A stretch of DNA of 64,000 nucleotides. Source: Cohaesibacter intestini (lineage in GTDB: Bacteria; Pseudomonadota; Alphaproteobacteria; Rhizobiales; Cohaesibacteraceae). Location of the stretch: NCBI RefSeq assembly GCF_003324485.1, contig NZ_QODK01000001.1, forward strand, positions 1,178,001-1,242,000, read 5' to 3'. The notes beneath the pieces were generated by a model. The model saw nothing but the letters and a program-made list of their open reading frames with translations. It was not told where the DNA came from and did not search any database. Every line of letters begins with the position of its first letter. The first letter of the stretch is position 1. Of this stretch, positions 42,682-51,195 are shown in pieces. The position numbers were made by a program, and so were the translations under genes.

Positions 42682-43228
42682 TGTCTATTCCGTTCATCAT
42701 CAGAAGGATGATTGGACAGACCAAAATCTTGTGGTGTGATCGGCTTTGCCAGATACCGGGATTCCAGACAGAAGGATGCCCGTCAGCGAGCTTCAAGCCA
42801 CAATGCTTGAAGTCACAATGCTTCAAGTCGCTGGGGCGAAGGCATCCAGGGCGCATCAACCGTTCTGACCGCATGCCATTGTTTCTGGTTGGGCATGGGA
42901 AAGAGGCGTGCGGAAAACAGCGCGTGGTGCTTGCCGTGCAAGATGCAGCGGAGCGTTGATGAGCTGTTTATTCTGTGTGGGAAAAGAAGATTTTGCTGCC
43001 ATAAGGGCTGCTGACGTCTGATCCTGCCCGGACGCGAGCATGGAGGTCAGAGGTCATGCAACCATCGGCATCGACTGATTGTTGGTCGATGCTAGGCGCT
43101 TACAATCTCTTTTGTGGGACGGTATGACATAAAGCCCTTTCTTGCATTTGCACAGCCTTCATAACATCGGTTTGGCGGGCCTGCAAGCACCGGCAGAATG
43201 CCGGCAACCAAAAGGGCGCAGGCGTGAC
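42682..43228. other. 547-bp gene-free region with repeats
   Basis: No convincing coding sequence on either strand; open frames have cysteine/arginine-rich compositions and no ribosome sites. Contains a composite dyad with internal 15-bp tandem repeats (42774-42847) and a separate 8-bp perfect inverted repeat GCATCGAC/GTCGATGC (43068-43092). It is the upstream region of the RNHCP gene. Confidence 0.5.
42774..42847. repeat. Composite palindromic element
   Basis: Outer arms GGATGCC (42774-42780) with GGCATCC (42841-42847), inner arms CAGCGA (42784-42789) with TCGCTG (42828-42833), and a core holding CTTCAAG (42791, 42821) and CTTGAAG (42806), which can pair in two ways. Two 15-bp direct repeats fill 42799-42828. 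Looks like a REP-type intergenic element. Confidence 0.55.
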
Positions 43229-43260
43229 AAAAAAGGCACCCGGCCGAAACCGGGTGCCTT
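43229..43260 (-). terminator. Rho-independent terminator after hbd
   Basis: 11-bp GC-rich stem (43233-43243 with 43250-43260); on the minus strand it is followed by TTTTTTG. It lies 32 bp after the hbd stop. Confidence 0.9.
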
Positions 43261-43291
43261 GAGCAAAGATTGCCGTTTCTGCGACCGCTGC

Positions 43292-44173
43292 TTAGCGGGT
43301 TGGCACCGGCTCATCGCCGCGATAGTCGTAGAAACCCCGCTGGGTCTTGCGACCAAGCCAGCCTGCTTCGACATATTTGACCAACAGCGGACATGGGCGA
43401 TATTTGGTATCGGCCAAGCCTTCATAAAGCACCTGCATGATGGACAGGCAGGTGTCGAGGCCGATGAAATCGGCCAGCTGCAGCGGGCCCATCGGGTGGT
43501 TGGCGCCAAGGCGCATGGCGGTATCAATGGATTCGACCGAGCCAACACCCTCGTAAAGGGTATAGATGGCTTCGTTGATCATCGGCAGCAGGATGCGGTT
43601 GACCATGAAGGCCGGGAAGTCTTCGGAAACCGCAACAGTCTTGCCCAGGCTGTCAGCGAATTTCTTCGAGGTGATATAGGTTTGCTCGTCCGTGGCAATG
43701 CCGCGCACCAGTTCGATCAGCTTCATCACCGGCACCGGATTCATGAAGTGAATGCCGATGAATTGCTCGGCACGATCGGTCGACGCAGCCAGACGGGTGA
43801 TGGAAATCGAGGATGTGTTGGATGCGATCATCGCGTCGGGGCGCAGCACCGGGGTGACTGCGGCGAAGATCTTGCGCTTGGTTTCCTCATGTTCGGTGGC
43901 GGCCTCGATGACCAGATCCACTTCGGCCATGGCCTTGAGCTCGGTTGCCGGAATGATGCGGCCCAGAGCTGCGTCGCGTTCGGCTGCACTGATCGTGCCT
44001 TTGGAGACCTGACGATCCATGTTTTTCTTGATCGTGGCCATGCCCTTGTCGAGATTGTCCGCGCTCAGATCGTTGAGGACCACGTCATAGTTTGACAGGC
44101 CGCAGACATGGGCAATGCCATTGCCCATCTGTCCAGCGCCAATGATGCCGACTTTCTTGATTTCAGAAATCAT
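43292..44173 (-). CDS. hbd: 3-hydroxybutyryl-CoA dehydrogenase
   Basis: 293 residues. Oxidises (S)-3-hydroxybutyryl-CoA with NAD+. Rossmann motif GIIGAGQMGNGIAHV, FMNPVPVMKLIE with the substrate-binding region, and ANHPMGPLQLADFIGLDT of the C-terminal domain are present. ATG 44173 (MISEIKKVGI) fits homologues; a GTG at 44182 is possible. It follows etfA, but the terminator-like hairpin at 44316-44344 and a palindrome at 44296 suggest its own promoter. Possible partner of PhaA and Ccr in C4-CoA metabolism. Confidence 0.93.
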   Translation of the reverse strand: MISEIKKVGIIGAGQMGNGIAHVCGLSNYDVVLNDLSADNLDKGMATIKKNMDRQVSKGTISAAERDAALGRIIPATELKAMAEVDLVIEAATEHEETKRKIFAAVTPVLRPDAMIASNTSSISITRLAASTDRAEQFIGIHFMNPVPVMKLIELVRGIATDEQTYITSKKFADSLGKTVAVSEDFPAFMVNRILLPMINEAIYTLYEGVGSVESIDTAMRLGANHPMGPLQLADFIGLDTCLSIMQVLYEGLADTKYRPCPLLVKYVEAGWLGRKTQRGFYDYRGDEPVPTR

Positions 44174-44295
44174 CCTGCTCACCGCTTGCCGCTGTTGCGG
44201 CTACTTCTTGGGGTTCTTGTTTTTTTCCCATCGCGCGGGCCGCTTGTTGCTAGCCATCGCGTGGTCTGGGCGGAATAGTGGCAGATTATAGGCTA

Positions 44296-44311
44296 TTTCG
44301 CAAATGCGAAA
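44296..44311. promoter_or_regulatory. 16-bp palindrome upstream of hbd
   Basis: TTTCGCA-AA-TGCGAAA at 44296-44311, perfect 7-bp arms. It sits just past the etfA terminator and 123 bp before the hbd start, where a promoter for hbd is expected. The word TTTCGCAA recurs in front of etfB and in the ccr/ecm promoter region. Confidence 0.55.
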
Positions 44312-44315
44312 AGCA

Positions 44316-44344
44316 CGAAAGGGTGCCGATGGGGCACCCTTTCG
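44316..44344 (-). terminator. Hairpin terminator after etfA
   Basis: 12-bp perfect stem (44316-44327 with 44333-44344), 5-nt loop, 45 bp after the etfA stop. The minus-strand tail is only moderately T-rich (GTGCTTTTCG), so termination may be partial. Confidence 0.65.
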
Positions 44345-44388
44345 AAATTTGTTCCATCCGGCCAGATTGTGAAGGCGGAAGCCTTGGT

Positions 44389-45318
44389 TCAGAGGGCTTT
44401 TTCCAGCTCGGGCAGAATGTCGAACAGGTCGCCGACAATGCCATAATCCGCCACCTGGAAGATCGGAGCTTCCTCGTCCTTGTTGATGGCAACAATGACT
44501 TTGGAATCCTTCATGCCAGCCAGATGCTGGATGGCACCGGAAATGCCCGCCGCGATATACAGCTCGGGAGCAACAACCTTGCCGGTCTGGCCGACCTGCA
44601 GATCATTGGGTGCATAGCCAGCGTCAACCGCCGCGCGGGAGGCACCAATGGCGGCACCCAATTTGTCGGCGATTGGGGTCAGAATGGCGTTGAACTGTTC
44701 TTCGGATGCCAATCCACGACCACCGGAAATGATGACGCGGGCTGCGGCCAGTTCCGGACGGTCGGACTGGGACAATTCTTCGCTGACGAAGCTGGCACCA
44801 GCCGGAGCATCGGCTGCGGCCACGCTTTCAATGGCAGCCGAGCCTTCGGTGGCAGCGGCAGCGAAGTTGGCGGTCCGCACGGTGACGACCTTTTTCGCGT
44901 CGCTTGTCTTTACGGTCTGGATGGCGTTGCCGGCATAGGTCGGACGCTCGAAGGTGTCAGCCGCGATGATTTTGGTGACGTCGGACAGCTGCATCACGTC
45001 GAGCAGGGCAGCGGCGCGTGGCATATAGTTTTTGCCGTTGGCGGTGGCTGGCGCAACAAAGGCGTCATAACCATCGGCCAGTGCTACGATCTGGGCAGCC
45101 ATGGCTTCGGCCAGCTGATGCTCAAGGGCATCGCTTTCGGCAACCAGCACCTTGGCGGCACCACTCAGCTTGGCGGCTTCCTCAGCAACGGCACCACAGC
45201 CTTTGCCTGCGACCAGCACATGAACGTCTGCGCCAAGGGCGACAGCTGCAGTCATGGCTTTGGTGGTGGCTTCATTCAGTGCCGCATTGTTATGTTCGGC
45301 AATCAGAAGGGTTGTCAT
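44389..45318 (-). CDS. etfA: Electron transfer flavoprotein alpha subunit
   Basis: 309 residues. N-terminal adenine-nucleotide-binding-like domain (1-185) and C-terminal FAD domain with [34 protein letters not shown] and [20 protein letters not shown]. With EtfB it takes electrons from acyl-CoA dehydrogenases, here possibly including methylsuccinyl-CoA dehydrogenase (49.2-50.9 kb), and passes them to ETF-ubiquinone oxidoreductase. Starts 24 bp after etfB. Confidence 0.96.
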   Translation of the reverse strand: MTTLLIAEHNNAALNEATTKAMTAAVALGADVHVLVAGKGCGAVAEEAAKLSGAAKVLVAESDALEHQLAEAMAAQIVALADGYDAFVAPATANGKNYMPRAAALLDVMQLSDVTKIIAADTFERPTYAGNAIQTVKTSDAKKVVTVRTANFAAAATEGSAAIESVAAADAPAGASFVSEELSQSDRPELAAARVIISGGRGLASEEQFNAILTPIADKLGAAIGASRAAVDAGYAPNDLQVGQTGKVVAPELYIAAGISGAIQHLAGMKDSKVIVAINKDEEAPIFQVADYGIVGDLFDILPELEKAL

Positions 45319-45342
45319 GATCTTGTGTCTCCTCTTTCTGCC

Positions 45343-46092
45343 TTACAGCACGCCAGCTTCGTTTTTCAGCTTGTCGACCAGTTCGGCGACGCTTTCCACC
45401 TTGATGCCAGCTTCGCGGGCAGCAGGTTCGGCGGTGGCAAGGATCTCGTGACGCGGCGCGATGTCAACGCCATAGTCTCCGGCTTCCTTGGTATCAAGCG
45501 GCTTTTTCTTGGCCTTCATGATGTTGGGCAGGGAGGCATAGCGTGGTTCGTTCAGACGCAGGTCAGAGGTGACCACGGCAGGTAGGGCAATCTTGATTTC
45601 CTGCGAACCACCATCGATTTCGCGGGTGACGGATGCGGTTTCGCCTTCAATGTCGATTTTGGAAGCGAAGGTGCCTTGCGGCCAGCCCAGCAGGGCGGAA
45701 AGCATCTGGCCGGTCTGGTTGCTGTCATCGTCAATGGCCTGTTTGCCAACGATGACGAGACCGGGCTGTTCTTCCGCAACCACGGCTTTGAGCAGTTTGG
45801 CAACGCCGAGTGGTTCCACATGGGCATCGGTCTTGATCAGGATTGCGCGGTCCGCCCCCATGGCAAGACCGGTGCGCAGGGTTTCTTGTGCCTGTTGTGG
45901 ACCAACGGAGACCAGAACGATTTCCGTCGCCGTGCCCGCTTCTTTCATGCGAACGGCTTCTTCTACCGAGATCTCGTCAAACGGGTTCATGGACATTTTC
46001 ACGTTGGCAAGATCAACACCGGTTCCGTCTGCTTTGACACGGATTTTGACGTTGTAATCGACAACCCGTTTGACGGGTACGAGAATCTTCAT
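45343..46092 (-). CDS. etfB: Electron transfer flavoprotein beta subunit
   Basis: 249 residues, [20 protein letters not shown] start, the signature region around [24 protein letters not shown], and [21 protein letters not shown] are standard for EtfB. AMP-binding subunit of ETF. The ATG at 46092 follows GGGAGAGA; six extra codons upstream are not conserved-looking. First gene of etfB-etfA; its leader contains a stem-loop (46181-46211). Confidence 0.96.
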   Translation of the reverse strand: MKILVPVKRVVDYNVKIRVKADGTGVDLANVKMSMNPFDEISVEEAVRMKEAGTATEIVLVSVGPQQAQETLRTGLAMGADRAILIKTDAHVEPLGVAKLLKAVVAEEQPGLVIVGKQAIDDDSNQTGQMLSALLGWPQGTFASKIDIEGETASVTREIDGGSQEIKIALPAVVTSDLRLNEPRYASLPNIMKAKKKPLDTKEAGDYGVDIAPRHEILATAEPAAREAGIKVESVAELVDKLKNEAGVL

Positions 46093-46180
46093 GGATCGTC
46101 TCTCCCACATGAACCGGCATAGGCCAGTTCAGAAGTTGCTTGAATTGAATAGAACTGTACGCATCTGATGAACGCATGAG

Positions 46181-46211
46181 GGGCGCCTTTCGCAATCGGA
46201 AAGATGCGCCC
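46181..46211 (-). promoter_or_regulatory. Stem-loop in the etfB leader or promoter
   Basis: GGGCGC-CTTTC (46181-46191) pairs with GAAAG-(AT)-GCGCCC (46199-46211), leaving a 7-nt loop and a 2-nt bulge. It is 89-119 bp before the etfB start. It contains TTTCGCAA (46188-46195), shared with the hbd and ccr/ecm control regions. Could be RNA structure or an operator. Confidence 0.4.
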
Positions 46212-46313
46212 TGACGGTCGGCTGCTGCAAGTTTGGGGAGGACGGTAATGGCATGGATTGGGGCTGTCAACAATCCGTCCGTCGCAGTCGCATGACTTTC
46301 GGTTATAATTACG

Positions 46314-46327
46314 TTACGTATACGTAA
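46314..46327. promoter_or_regulatory. 14-bp perfect palindrome TTACGTATACGTAA
   Basis: Occupies 46314-46327, directly behind the rhomboid stop codon (46329, minus strand) and 222 bp before etfB. AT-rich flanks (TTATAATTACG) suggest a promoter region. The form suits a TetR-type dimer operator; the regulator is unknown. Confidence 0.45.
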
Positions 46328-46328
46328 T

Positions 46329-47018
46329 TTATCCACTGCGTTGGAAAAGTGGAACATTGGCATATTTCATTAGGGGGATGAGGAAGGCCCCGGTTGCTGC
46401 CCCGCCAACATGGGCCCACCAGGCGACGCCTTCATCGACGCTGGTGACGGAGTTGAAGATCTGCAAGGCAATCCAAGCGCCCAGACAATAGAGCGCAGGG
46501 ACCGGCAGCGGAATGCGTCCGAGCACCAGAATCCAGACCTTGACGCGCGGATGGAGCAGCAAATAGGCGGCAATGATGCCGGCCGTCGCCCCGGAGGCGC
46601 CAATCAAAGGGATGGGAGATCCCCAATTGATCATCATGTGCAGGGCAGCAGCGCCCATGGCACACAGGCAATAGAAGAGCAAGAAGCGGCCATGGCCCAT
46701 GGCGTCCTCGATATTGTCACCAAAGACCCAGAGAAAAGCCATGTTGCCGATCAGATGCATCCAGTCGGCATGAAGGAAGGCGTATGAGATGGGGGCGGTC
46801 AGCAGGATTGGCTCGGTGAGCGCAATTGCACTCAGATTTTGGCGGGCAAAGTCGCTGGGGATAAGGCCATAGGCCAGCGCATAATCCTGAAGCACAAGGC
46901 CGCCGGAGCCGGATGTGGTGATCACAAAGACCACCACATTGGTAAGGATCAGGCCAAGGGTTGCATACTGCCAGCGGACATGGGTGAGATCATTCTTGTC
47001 ATGCAGCGGTATGAACAT
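46329..47018 (-). CDS. Rhomboid-family intramembrane serine protease
   Basis: 229 residues, about six membrane helices. The catalytic dyad S142 (IGASGATAG) and H203 (WWAHVGGAATG), and HLIGNMAFLWVFG of the second helix, are all present, so it should be an active protease. Substrates unknown. N-terminal amphipathic IPLHDKNDLTHVRWQYAT is typical. Lies between pduO and etfB in the same direction. Confidence 0.9.
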   Translation of the reverse strand: MFIPLHDKNDLTHVRWQYATLGLILTNVVVFVITTSGSGGLVLQDYALAYGLIPSDFARQNLSAIALTEPILLTAPISYAFLHADWMHLIGNMAFLWVFGDNIEDAMGHGRFLLFYCLCAMGAAALHMMINWGSPIPLIGASGATAGIIAAYLLLHPRVKVWILVLGRIPLPVPALYCLGAWIALQIFNSVTSVDEGVAWWAHVGGAATGAFLIPLMKYANVPLFQRSG

Positions 47019-47072
47019 CTGGCGGTTCCATTCTGTCCCGGCCCTCGGGCTGAAGGCTGTTTCGGGATCAGT

Positions 47073-47651
47073 TTAGCGGTTTTGTCCCGGAACCCAAAGC
47101 ACATCTTCCTTGCCCATATTGTTCGCCACCCGGGCTGCAACAAAGAAGAAGTCGGACAGACGGTTGACATACTGAATGCAGATGTTGGAAACCGGCTCGT
47201 CTTCCATGGCGGCCAAGGCGGTCATCAGACGCTCCGAACGACGTGAGACGGTGCGGGCCAGATGCAGATAGGCCGACGCACGGGAGCCGCCGGGCAGGAT
47301 GAAGCTTCTGAGTGGTTCGAGATCAGCATTCAATTGGTCGATCTGCTGTTCCAGACGCTCAACCTGAGACGCGGTGATGCGCAGAGGCTCATATTTGAAC
47401 TCTTGCCCCCGATCCGGGGTGGTGAGGTCGGCGCCCAGATCGAACAGGTCGTTCTGGATCTGTGACATCATGGCGTCCATTTCAGGCAGGTCCGCCAGTT
47501 CCAGCCGGACAAGGCCGACGATGGAGTTGGTTTCGTCAACCGTGCCATAGGTTTCCACACGCAGGTCATGCTTGGCGACGCGGTCGCCACTGCCGAGCAT
47601 CGTGGTTCCTTTGTCGCCGGTGCGGGTATAGATCTTGTTCAGGCGGACCAT
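47073..47651 (-). CDS. pduO: PduO-type cob(I)alamin adenosyltransferase
   Basis: 192 residues. Adenosylates cob(I)alamin with ATP. The N-terminal ATP motif IYTRTGDKGTTMLGSG, the R-x-E segment DLRVETYGTVDETNS, and the C-terminal SRRSERLMTALA and NRLSDFFFVAAR are intact. It supplies adenosylcobalamin, the cofactor of the ethylmalonyl-CoA mutase encoded at 54.9 kb. Start ATG 47651 gives MVRLNKIYTRTGDKG; the longer frame to 47720 is not family-like. Confidence 0.92.
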   Translation of the reverse strand: MVRLNKIYTRTGDKGTTMLGSGDRVAKHDLRVETYGTVDETNSIVGLVRLELADLPEMDAMMSQIQNDLFDLGADLTTPDRGQEFKYEPLRITASQVERLEQQIDQLNADLEPLRSFILPGGSRASAYLHLARTVSRRSERLMTALAAMEDEPVSNICIQYVNRLSDFFFVAARVANNMGKEDVLWVPGQNR

Positions 47652-47905
47652 GGAGCAACTTTCCGTATTTTGCACCCGGACCCGATGCGGCGTTGGCCAA
47701 TCCGGCGGGTGAGCAGTCAAGGGATGATGTCAGCCGTCCAGATGCGCGGCTGATGGGGCAAGAAGAATCATGCAATTGCGTTCGCACACCAGTGTAGATG
47801 GCACATGCGCGCATGCAACTTGTTCTTTTTACATAGCAAGCGCACGCGCCCGATCAAGGCCGGTTGGACAAGCGGGACGGCGGTTTATGCGATCAATGGC
47901 AGGGG

Positions 47906-48094
47906 TCAGGTCATCACATAGAGGCTGGCCATGACCAGAATAATGGCCACGAACTGCAGGATCACCCGCCAGCGCATAAGGGATTGCGAGCGGCTGGGGC
48001 TGCCGCCGCGCAGCATATTGTAAAGCCCCAGTCCAAGAACAATGGCGACTGCGATGAGCGCGATCGGGACGAGAGTGGGCAGAAGGGCTGACAT
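47906..48094 (-). CDS. Twin-transmembrane small protein (HIG1-like)
   Basis: 62 residues with two membrane helices joined by a short polar loop RGGSPSRSQSLMRWRV, a motif of alphaproteobacterial twin-TM proteins related to HIG1 domains. Mitochondrial HIG1 proteins assist respiratory supercomplexes; bacterial role unproven. AAGGAAC precedes the ATG at 48094. It lies upstream of pduO, rhomboid and etf in the same direction, a neighbourhood common in Hyphomicrobiales. Confidence 0.78.
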   Translation of the reverse strand: MSALLPTLVPIALIAVAIVLGLGLYNMLRGGSPSRSQSLMRWRVILQFVAIILVMASLYVMT

Positions 48095-48258
48095 TCTTGG
48101 TGTTCCTTTTAAGGGAGATGCATCGGGCGATGCGCCGGGCCTGCCGCTATGCGCGATCAAGTGTCGCAGGCGGCTTCCCTCACTCTAGCAGGTTATACGG
48201 ATAACGGAAAAGACCTCGGGCGCACGACTTTTGTCGATTGCCGCCTTAAGATGTCGGG

Positions 48259-49089
48259 TCAGTCGCCAGCAGCGCGCAGAAAGGTCTCAAGCGGTTTGCT
48301 TGGCAAAAGGCGCTTCAGGCAAGCCATCAGATAGGTCGGCACCGTGACCATGTAATAGGGCTTGGGGGAGGTGCTTTCGATCGCATGGATGAGTTTTTCG
48401 AACACCGCTTCAGGGGATTTCTCGAACCGGTCAGGCTGATCGGAATCCATTTTTTCCAGTCTGCTCTGGTAACGCTCCTTGTAAGGCGAGCGATTGATGT
48501 TGATCGAATCGATGAAGCGTCTGCGGGCAGTTTCGCGAAATTGGCTGGTGATCGGGCCGGGTTCGATGGTCGAGACATGGATGTTGGAGCCATGAAGCTC
48601 AAGGCGCATGGTGTCGGTGAGGCCTTCGAGTGCGTATTTCGAGGCGACATAGGCACCACGGAAAGCCAGCGGCACAAAGCCGAGCACCGAGGAACACTGG
48701 ACAATGCGGCCATGGCCCTGGGCCCGCATCACCGGAATGATCTGGCGGGTCAGTTCATGCCAGCCAAAGAAGTTGGCTTCAAATTGCTGCCTGAGCACAT
48801 CGGTGGGCAGATCTTCGACCGCGCCGGGTTGACCATAGGCCCCATTGTTGAACAGGGCATCAAGTTTGCCGCCGGTGTGATTGAGAACGGCTTCCTTGCA
48901 GGCGGAAATGGACTGCTGATCGGTATAGTCGAGATAAATGGCCGTCAGACCGGCGTCGCGCAGAGCTTCGAGATCCTCAACCTTGCGTGCGGTGGCAAAA
49001 ACCTGCCAGCCTTTTTCCTTCAGGCGCAGCGCACAATGGTGTCCGATGCCGGTGGAGCATCCGGTGATGAGTATTGATCTTTGGGCCAT
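48259..49089 (-). CDS. SDR-family oxidoreductase
   Basis: 276 residues, classical short-chain dehydrogenase: cofactor motif ITGCSTGIG (about 7-15), NNGAYGQPG (variant of NNAG), catalytic S (CSSVLGFV) and YVASK. The C-terminal extension (PKPYYMVTVPTYLMACLKRLLP) is hydrophobic and suggests membrane association, as in lipid or retinol-type SDRs. Substrate unknown. ATG 49089 has AGGAAGA upstream. Confidence 0.83.
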   Translation of the reverse strand: MAQRSILITGCSTGIGHHCALRLKEKGWQVFATARKVEDLEALRDAGLTAIYLDYTDQQSISACKEAVLNHTGGKLDALFNNGAYGQPGAVEDLPTDVLRQQFEANFFGWHELTRQIIPVMRAQGHGRIVQCSSVLGFVPLAFRGAYVASKYALEGLTDTMRLELHGSNIHVSTIEPGPITSQFRETARRRFIDSININRSPYKERYQSRLEKMDSDQPDRFEKSPEAVFEKLIHAIESTSPKPYYMVTVPTYLMACLKRLLPSKPLETFLRAAGD

Positions 49090-49143
49090 TTCTTCCTGTC
49101 TCATACTTTTAGCTAATAGTGGTTTACCAGACATTGGCAAAAA

Positions 49144-49174
49144 GAAAAGGGTGCTTCTTGCCGAAACACCCTTT
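49144..49174 (-). terminator. Terminator after mcd
   Basis: 8-bp stem (49146-49153 with 49167-49174) and a minus-strand tail TTTTCTTTTTG. It lies 54 bp after the mcd stop and before the SDR gene. Confidence 0.8.
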
Positions 49175-49227
49175 CTGTCGTCACGTCTTCGAGACATTTT
49201 ACCAAAGCTTGCTAGGTTTCCTGCATC

Positions 49228-50904
49228 TTAGCCAAGCAGGCGACGGGCAATGACCTGGGCTTGAATTTCGCCTGCCCCTTCAAAAATATTCAGGATGCGT
49301 GCATCACACAGGACACGGGAAATCTCATATTCCAGTGCAAAGCCATTGCCACCGTGAATTTGCAGGGCATTGTCGGCCGCGGCCCAAGCGACGCGCGCGC
49401 CAAGCAGCTTGGCCATGCCTGCCTCGACATCGCAGCGTTTGTCATGGTCTTTCTGGCGGGCGGAGAAATAGGTCAACTGGCGGGCAATCATGATTTCAAC
49501 AGCCATCATCACCAGCTTGTCGACGACGCGCGGGAAATTGATCAGCGATTTGCCGAACTGGGCTCGTTCCTGTGCATAGCGCAAGCCCAGATCCATAGCG
49601 CATTGGGCGACGCCAATGGCACGGGCTGCCGTCTGGATGCGGGCGGATTCAAAGGTCTGCATCAATTGCTTGAAGCCTTGCCCTTCGACGCCGCCCAGCA
49701 GGGCGTCCTTCTTGACCTCGAAATTGTCGAACGAGATCTCATATTCCTTCATACCACGATAGCCGAGCACTTCGATCTCGCCGCCATCCATGCCGGCCGC
49801 CGGGAAGGGATTGGCATCGTCGCCGCGCGGTTTTTCTGCCAGCAGCATGGACAGGCCCTTATAGCCGGGTTCTTCGGGGTTGGTGCGGACCAACAGCGTC
49901 ATCAGATCGGCGCGGACCGGATGGGTGATCCATGTCTTGTTGCCGGTGACTTTGTAGCTGTCGCCATCCAGCACGGCGCGGGTCTTCAGGCTGGCCAGAT
50001 CAGATCCGGTGTTGGGCTCGGTGAAGACGGCGGTTGGCAGGATTTCGCCCGCCGCGATGCGGGGCAGCCAGCTTTCTTTCTGTTCGTCATTGCCGCCGCA
50101 AATGATCAGTTCGGCGGCGATTTCCGAGCGGGTGCCAAGCGAGCCGACGCCGATATAGGCGCGGGACAATTCTTCCGACACCACGCACATGCTTTCCTTG
50201 CCAAGGCCAAGGCCGCCAAACTCTTCCGGGATGGTCAGGCCAAAAACACCCATTTCAGCCATCTTGTCGACAATGTCGAGGGGGATATAGGCATTGTCCA
50301 GATGCCATTGATGGGCATGGGGTTTGACTTCGCTGTCGGCAAAGCGGCGCATTTCCTCGCGAAAGGCTTCCATGGTTTCGTCGAGACCGGCATCGCCATA
50401 GGAAGCGGCCCCTTCTGCGGCCTCGATCAGCGCGATCAGGCGATTGCGGATGGTTGGTGTGTTGCCTTCTGTGATCAGGCGCACAATTTGCGGGCAATAG
50501 GCCTTCTGGATGGCCTCAAAGGGCAGGTTGAAATCTGCCAGACGGACAATTTCACCTTGAGTCATCGGGATGCCGCCAAAGATCTGGGCGAGATATTCGG
50601 CAAAGGCGATGCGGGTGATCAACATTTCCATTTCGCCAAAGCGGCCTTCGTCTGAAAGCGTGCTGGCATAGCCGCGCATTTCCTTGAGCGCTTCGACATA
50701 AGTGGCGAACCAGGCGAATCCGTGGGTGGCTCGCTGTTCAGCCTCGATCCGTTCTGCGCTGATGCGATCCTCGACAACCACCTTGGCCCGCACTTCGGTC
50801 TTGATGGCTTCGAGCAGGGTTTCGATGGCGGTCAGGGCGGCACCCGTGTCGTCCATGAAGGTCTCTGGCGTCGGGATGGCTTGGGTCTGAATGGTCAGGG
50901 TCAT
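49228..50904 (-). CDS. mcd: Acyl-CoA dehydrogenase, probable (2S)-methylsuccinyl-CoA dehydrogenase
   Basis: 558 residues, longer than ordinary acyl-CoA dehydrogenases because of an N-terminal helical domain of about 150 residues, as in Mcd of the ethylmalonyl-CoA pathway. The dehydrogenase core has FTEPNTGSDLASLKT, the RAQFGKSLINFPRV region, and the C-terminal ALQIHGGNGFALEYEISRVLCDARI. It would oxidise methylsuccinyl-CoA to mesaconyl-CoA, donating electrons to ETF. ccr and ecm lie 2.4-4 kb away. ATG 50904 follows AGGAGGAGGA. Confidence 0.9.
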   Translation of the reverse strand: MTLTIQTQAIPTPETFMDDTGAALTAIETLLEAIKTEVRAKVVVEDRISAERIEAEQRATHGFAWFATYVEALKEMRGYASTLSDEGRFGEMEMLITRIAFAEYLAQIFGGIPMTQGEIVRLADFNLPFEAIQKAYCPQIVRLITEGNTPTIRNRLIALIEAAEGAASYGDAGLDETMEAFREEMRRFADSEVKPHAHQWHLDNAYIPLDIVDKMAEMGVFGLTIPEEFGGLGLGKESMCVVSEELSRAYIGVGSLGTRSEIAAELIICGGNDEQKESWLPRIAAGEILPTAVFTEPNTGSDLASLKTRAVLDGDSYKVTGNKTWITHPVRADLMTLLVRTNPEEPGYKGLSMLLAEKPRGDDANPFPAAGMDGGEIEVLGYRGMKEYEISFDNFEVKKDALLGGVEGQGFKQLMQTFESARIQTAARAIGVAQCAMDLGLRYAQERAQFGKSLINFPRVVDKLVMMAVEIMIARQLTYFSARQKDHDKRCDVEAGMAKLLGARVAWAAADNALQIHGGNGFALEYEISRVLCDARILNIFEGAGEIQAQVIARRLLG

Positions 50905-51195
50905 GGATCTTCCTCCTCCTTTAAGACTGCGCGTCGGTCTGAGTGCCGCTTGGTTCGCGCGGTCGAAAATCCGTTTATGCTGCACCGCACAGTGAAGGGC
51001 GGGCAGGCAGTTGGCAATTGGCCAATGGATTAATGGAAAGTCATGTTGCACTGCCGTTGAAGCGGGAGATGGGACGTGATTTGACGGGCTTGGCAATGGT
51101 GCCAAAGGAACCGGTGAATGCGCGCGGCATTTGGATGCAGGCAAGGCAGTGATGGGAAGAAGGGAAAAGATGCTTCTCTTCTATTGCCTGTCGCC

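Noticed and set aside
49261-50655. 464-codon frame opposite mcd
   Set aside because: Mirror of the dehydrogenase codons in high-GC DNA; no recognisable domain.
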